Positions 62,704 to 64,000 of a stretch of DNA of 64,000 nt are shown piece after piece. Position numbers and translations under genes: made by a program. The notes beneath the pieces are model-generated. The model worked only from the letters and a program-made list of their open reading frames with translations, searched no databases and had not been told where the DNA came from. The stretch's first letter is position 1. Each line of letters begins with the position of its first letter. The DNA comes from KBS50 sp042666615 (GTDB lineage Bacteria > Actinomycetota > Actinomycetes > Mycobacteriales > Micromonosporaceae). The DNA is taken from assembly GCF_042666615.1 (NCBI RefSeq), contig NZ_JBHTDD010000001.1:62001-126000 (forward strand), read 5' to 3'.

Positions 62704-63738
62704 TCAGTAGCGCACGGAGATTCGGCGCTCGGCGGCGTCCACTCGGACGTCGCCGCCGTACGGGAGGATGAGCTGCGGGTCGGTGTGCCCGATGTCCAGG
62801 TCGAACACGAGCACAGCGTCCGGGGCGTACTCGGCGACGGCCCGGCGAACGGCGGCCCGCTGCGCCTCGACATACGCCCGCTTCTCCGGCTCGGCGAGCG
62901 GCCGGGGGATGTTCCAGGCCTTGGCCCGGCCGACCAGGATCGCCGGGAAGCCGGCGAGCAGTCCCCGCTCCCCCAGGTTGCGCAGCGTCCAGTAGACCTC
63001 CTGGTCCGAGGGCATCTCCTCGGAGGTCTCGATCACCAGTACGCGACCGGCGTAGTCGGCGTTCGGCCCGAACCGGCCAGCCTGCGCGATCCAGGACAGG
63101 ATCTCCAGGTTGCCGCCCCACAGCAGGCCGGTGACCACGGTGTCCGGGCCGGACCACAGCCAGTCCGAGCCGGGGAACATCCGCGGCGCGGTGGTCGGAA
63201 ACGCGGGATCGCGCCAGTCGCCCGGCTCGTCGGTCCACTCGGCGGCGGCGGTCAGCTCGTACCAGCCGCTGGTGAACAGCGCGGCGCGCAGCGAGTCCAT
63301 GCTGGCCGGGTGGCTGGCGCCGCCCCGGCCGAGGTGGACCATCACCGAGCCGCCGTGGTAGCTCACGATGCCCAGCCCGTACAGGTGGTGCAGCAGATTG
63401 GTGTTGTCCGAGTAGCCGAAGAACGGCTTCGGGTTGGCCCGGATCACCTCGTCGTCCAGGTGCGGGATCACGGTGATCTGGTCGTCGCCGCCGATGCTGG
63501 CCAGCACCGCGGTGACCGACGGGTCGGCGAACGCGGCGGTGACGTCGCGGGCCCGGTCCCGCGGGTCGGCGCCCATCACCCGGGTGGTCGGGTACTCGAC
63601 CGGATCCAGGCCGAGTTCGTCGCGGAGCCGGCGCAGGCCCAACTCGTACACCTCGGGAAAGACGCCCGGCAGCCCGGCGCCTGGCGAGACGATCGCGACC
63701 TTGTCGCCGGGGCGGGGTTTGGGGGGATAGCTCACCAT
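62704..63738 (-). CDS. S66-family LD-carboxypeptidase
   Basis: A 344-aa serine peptidase of the LD-carboxypeptidase/MccF family, acting on murein tetrapeptides or related amides. Nucleophile Ser in FFGYSDNTNLLHHLYGLG (about residue 110), GLLWGGNLEILSWI, VLVIETSEEMPSD, and the catalytic His in FDLDIGHTDPQLILPYGGD. No signal peptide, so cytoplasmic recycling is likely. Divergent from ppc with an AT-richer promoter gap. Confidence 0.9.
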   Translation of the reverse strand: MVSYPPKPRPGDKVAIVSPGAGLPGVFPEVYELGLRRLRDELGLDPVEYPTTRVMGADPRDRARDVTAAFADPSVTAVLASIGGDDQITVIPHLDDEVIRANPKPFFGYSDNTNLLHHLYGLGIVSYHGGSVMVHLGRGGASHPASMDSLRAALFTSGWYELTAAAEWTDEPGDWRDPAFPTTAPRMFPGSDWLWSGPDTVVTGLLWGGNLEILSWIAQAGRFGPNADYAGRVLVIETSEEMPSDQEVYWTLRNLGERGLLAGFPAILVGRAKAWNIPRPLAEPEKRAYVEAQRAAVRRAVAEYAPDAVLVFDLDIGHTDPQLILPYGGDVRVDAAERRISVRY

Positions 63739-63881
63739 GGGTAAACGGTATCGAGGCCAGCAAAGAGTATAAAGACGGCGATAAGGGACTAAATTGGCTC
63801 GCCGACGTGGTCGACGGCGCGAGCGATACCATCACAACGTGTCGGACAGCGCTGTCCTTCGTCGCACGGGAGGAGCGCCTG

Positions 63882-64000
63882 ATGACCGACCACCATCACC
63901 CGCACGGCCCGGACGCCGCGTTGCGAGCGGACATCCGCCGCCTCGGCACCCTGCTCGGCCAGACCCTGGCGCGCCAGGAGGGTCCGCCGCTGCTCGACCT
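63882..64000 (+). CDS. ppc: Phosphoenolpyruvate carboxylase, 5' end only
   Basis: Only about 39 codons are present before the window ends: MTDHHHPHGPDAALRADIRR, LGTLLGQTLARQEGPPLLDL. The LRADIRRLGTLLGQTLxxQEG pattern is the conserved N-terminus of PEP carboxylase. ATG 63882 lies 7 nt after GGGAGGA. It would supply oxaloacetate from PEP and bicarbonate. Confidence 0.8.
   Translation, partial: MTDHHHPHGPDAALRADIRRLGTLLGQTLARQEGPPLLD

Overview
The window is about 64 kb of a very G+C-rich actinomycete chromosome. One host line I counted (50041-50100) is 48/60 G+C. A mycothiol S-conjugate amidase gene, frequent GTG/TTG starts, a class II tRNA-Leu(UAA) of the bldA type, and the conserved run ppx - acetyltransferase - DUF501 - divIC/ftsB-like - eno, followed further on by mazG - SurA-like lipoprotein - mfd, all point to Actinomycetia. 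Family membership in Micromonosporaceae is my inference from overall gene content and from a dispersed GTTGATCAAGAG palindrome that I associate with that group. It is not proven here.

Left host arm (1-38.1 kb). In order: a thioredoxin-fold DUF255 protein, a GGDEF/EAL signalling protein, mca, greA, ilvA, an amidase, cystathionine gamma-synthase, a HIT protein, msrA, RNase Z, a GNAT protein, cystathionine beta-synthase, two tandem SGNH hydrolases, a thiolase, a Bax-inhibitor-1-like protein, tRNA-Leu(UAA), a large membrane protein and a type II NADH dehydrogenase. A five-gene MoxR/DUF58/DUF4129 operon follows, with 4-bp start/stop overlaps throughout. After it come a family 5 uracil-DNA glycosylase, a dienelactone-hydrolase-like protein lacking its catalytic residues, a HAAS/PadR pair, a methyltransferase, an HxlR regulator, a RibD-type reductase and a Doc/ribbon-helix-helix toxin-antitoxin pair.

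Integrated element (38258-47883, about 9.6 kb). It has visibly lower G+C (36/60 in 43081-43140). It carries a large serine integrase, a winged-helix protein, an HNH protein, zinc-finger and small unknown proteins, an HK97-type major capsid protein and a portal protein. The right arm holds an AlpA-like HTH protein and a leftward operon of overlapping genes (58-aa protein, HTH protein, DUF2637-HTH fusion) plus a 62-aa protein. I find no terminase, protease, tail or lysis gene. This gene set resembles the phiRv1/phiRv2 and capsid-encoding satellite class rather than a complete prophage. The element sits in the 3' end of the ppx/gppA gene. A 9-bp core (gatgccgtc) occurs at both ends, the displaced native ppx tail (AWSLA-stop) survives at 38240-38257, and the element supplies a same-length substitute tail (CYSFL-stop). 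Joining the two element ends recreates an attP with two perfect 10-bp arms around the dinucleotide TC, as expected for a large serine integrase.

Right host arm (47.9-64 kb). This holds the ppx/eno cluster, a small lipoprotein, DUF4184 and DUF885 proteins, the remains of a frameshifted MocR-type regulator, then mazG, a SurA-like lipoprotein, mfd, an LD-carboxypeptidase and the first codons of ppc. Two families of dispersed palindromes, several in-frame tandem repeats in coding sequence and a perfect 48-bp palindrome beside eno are scattered through the host parts.
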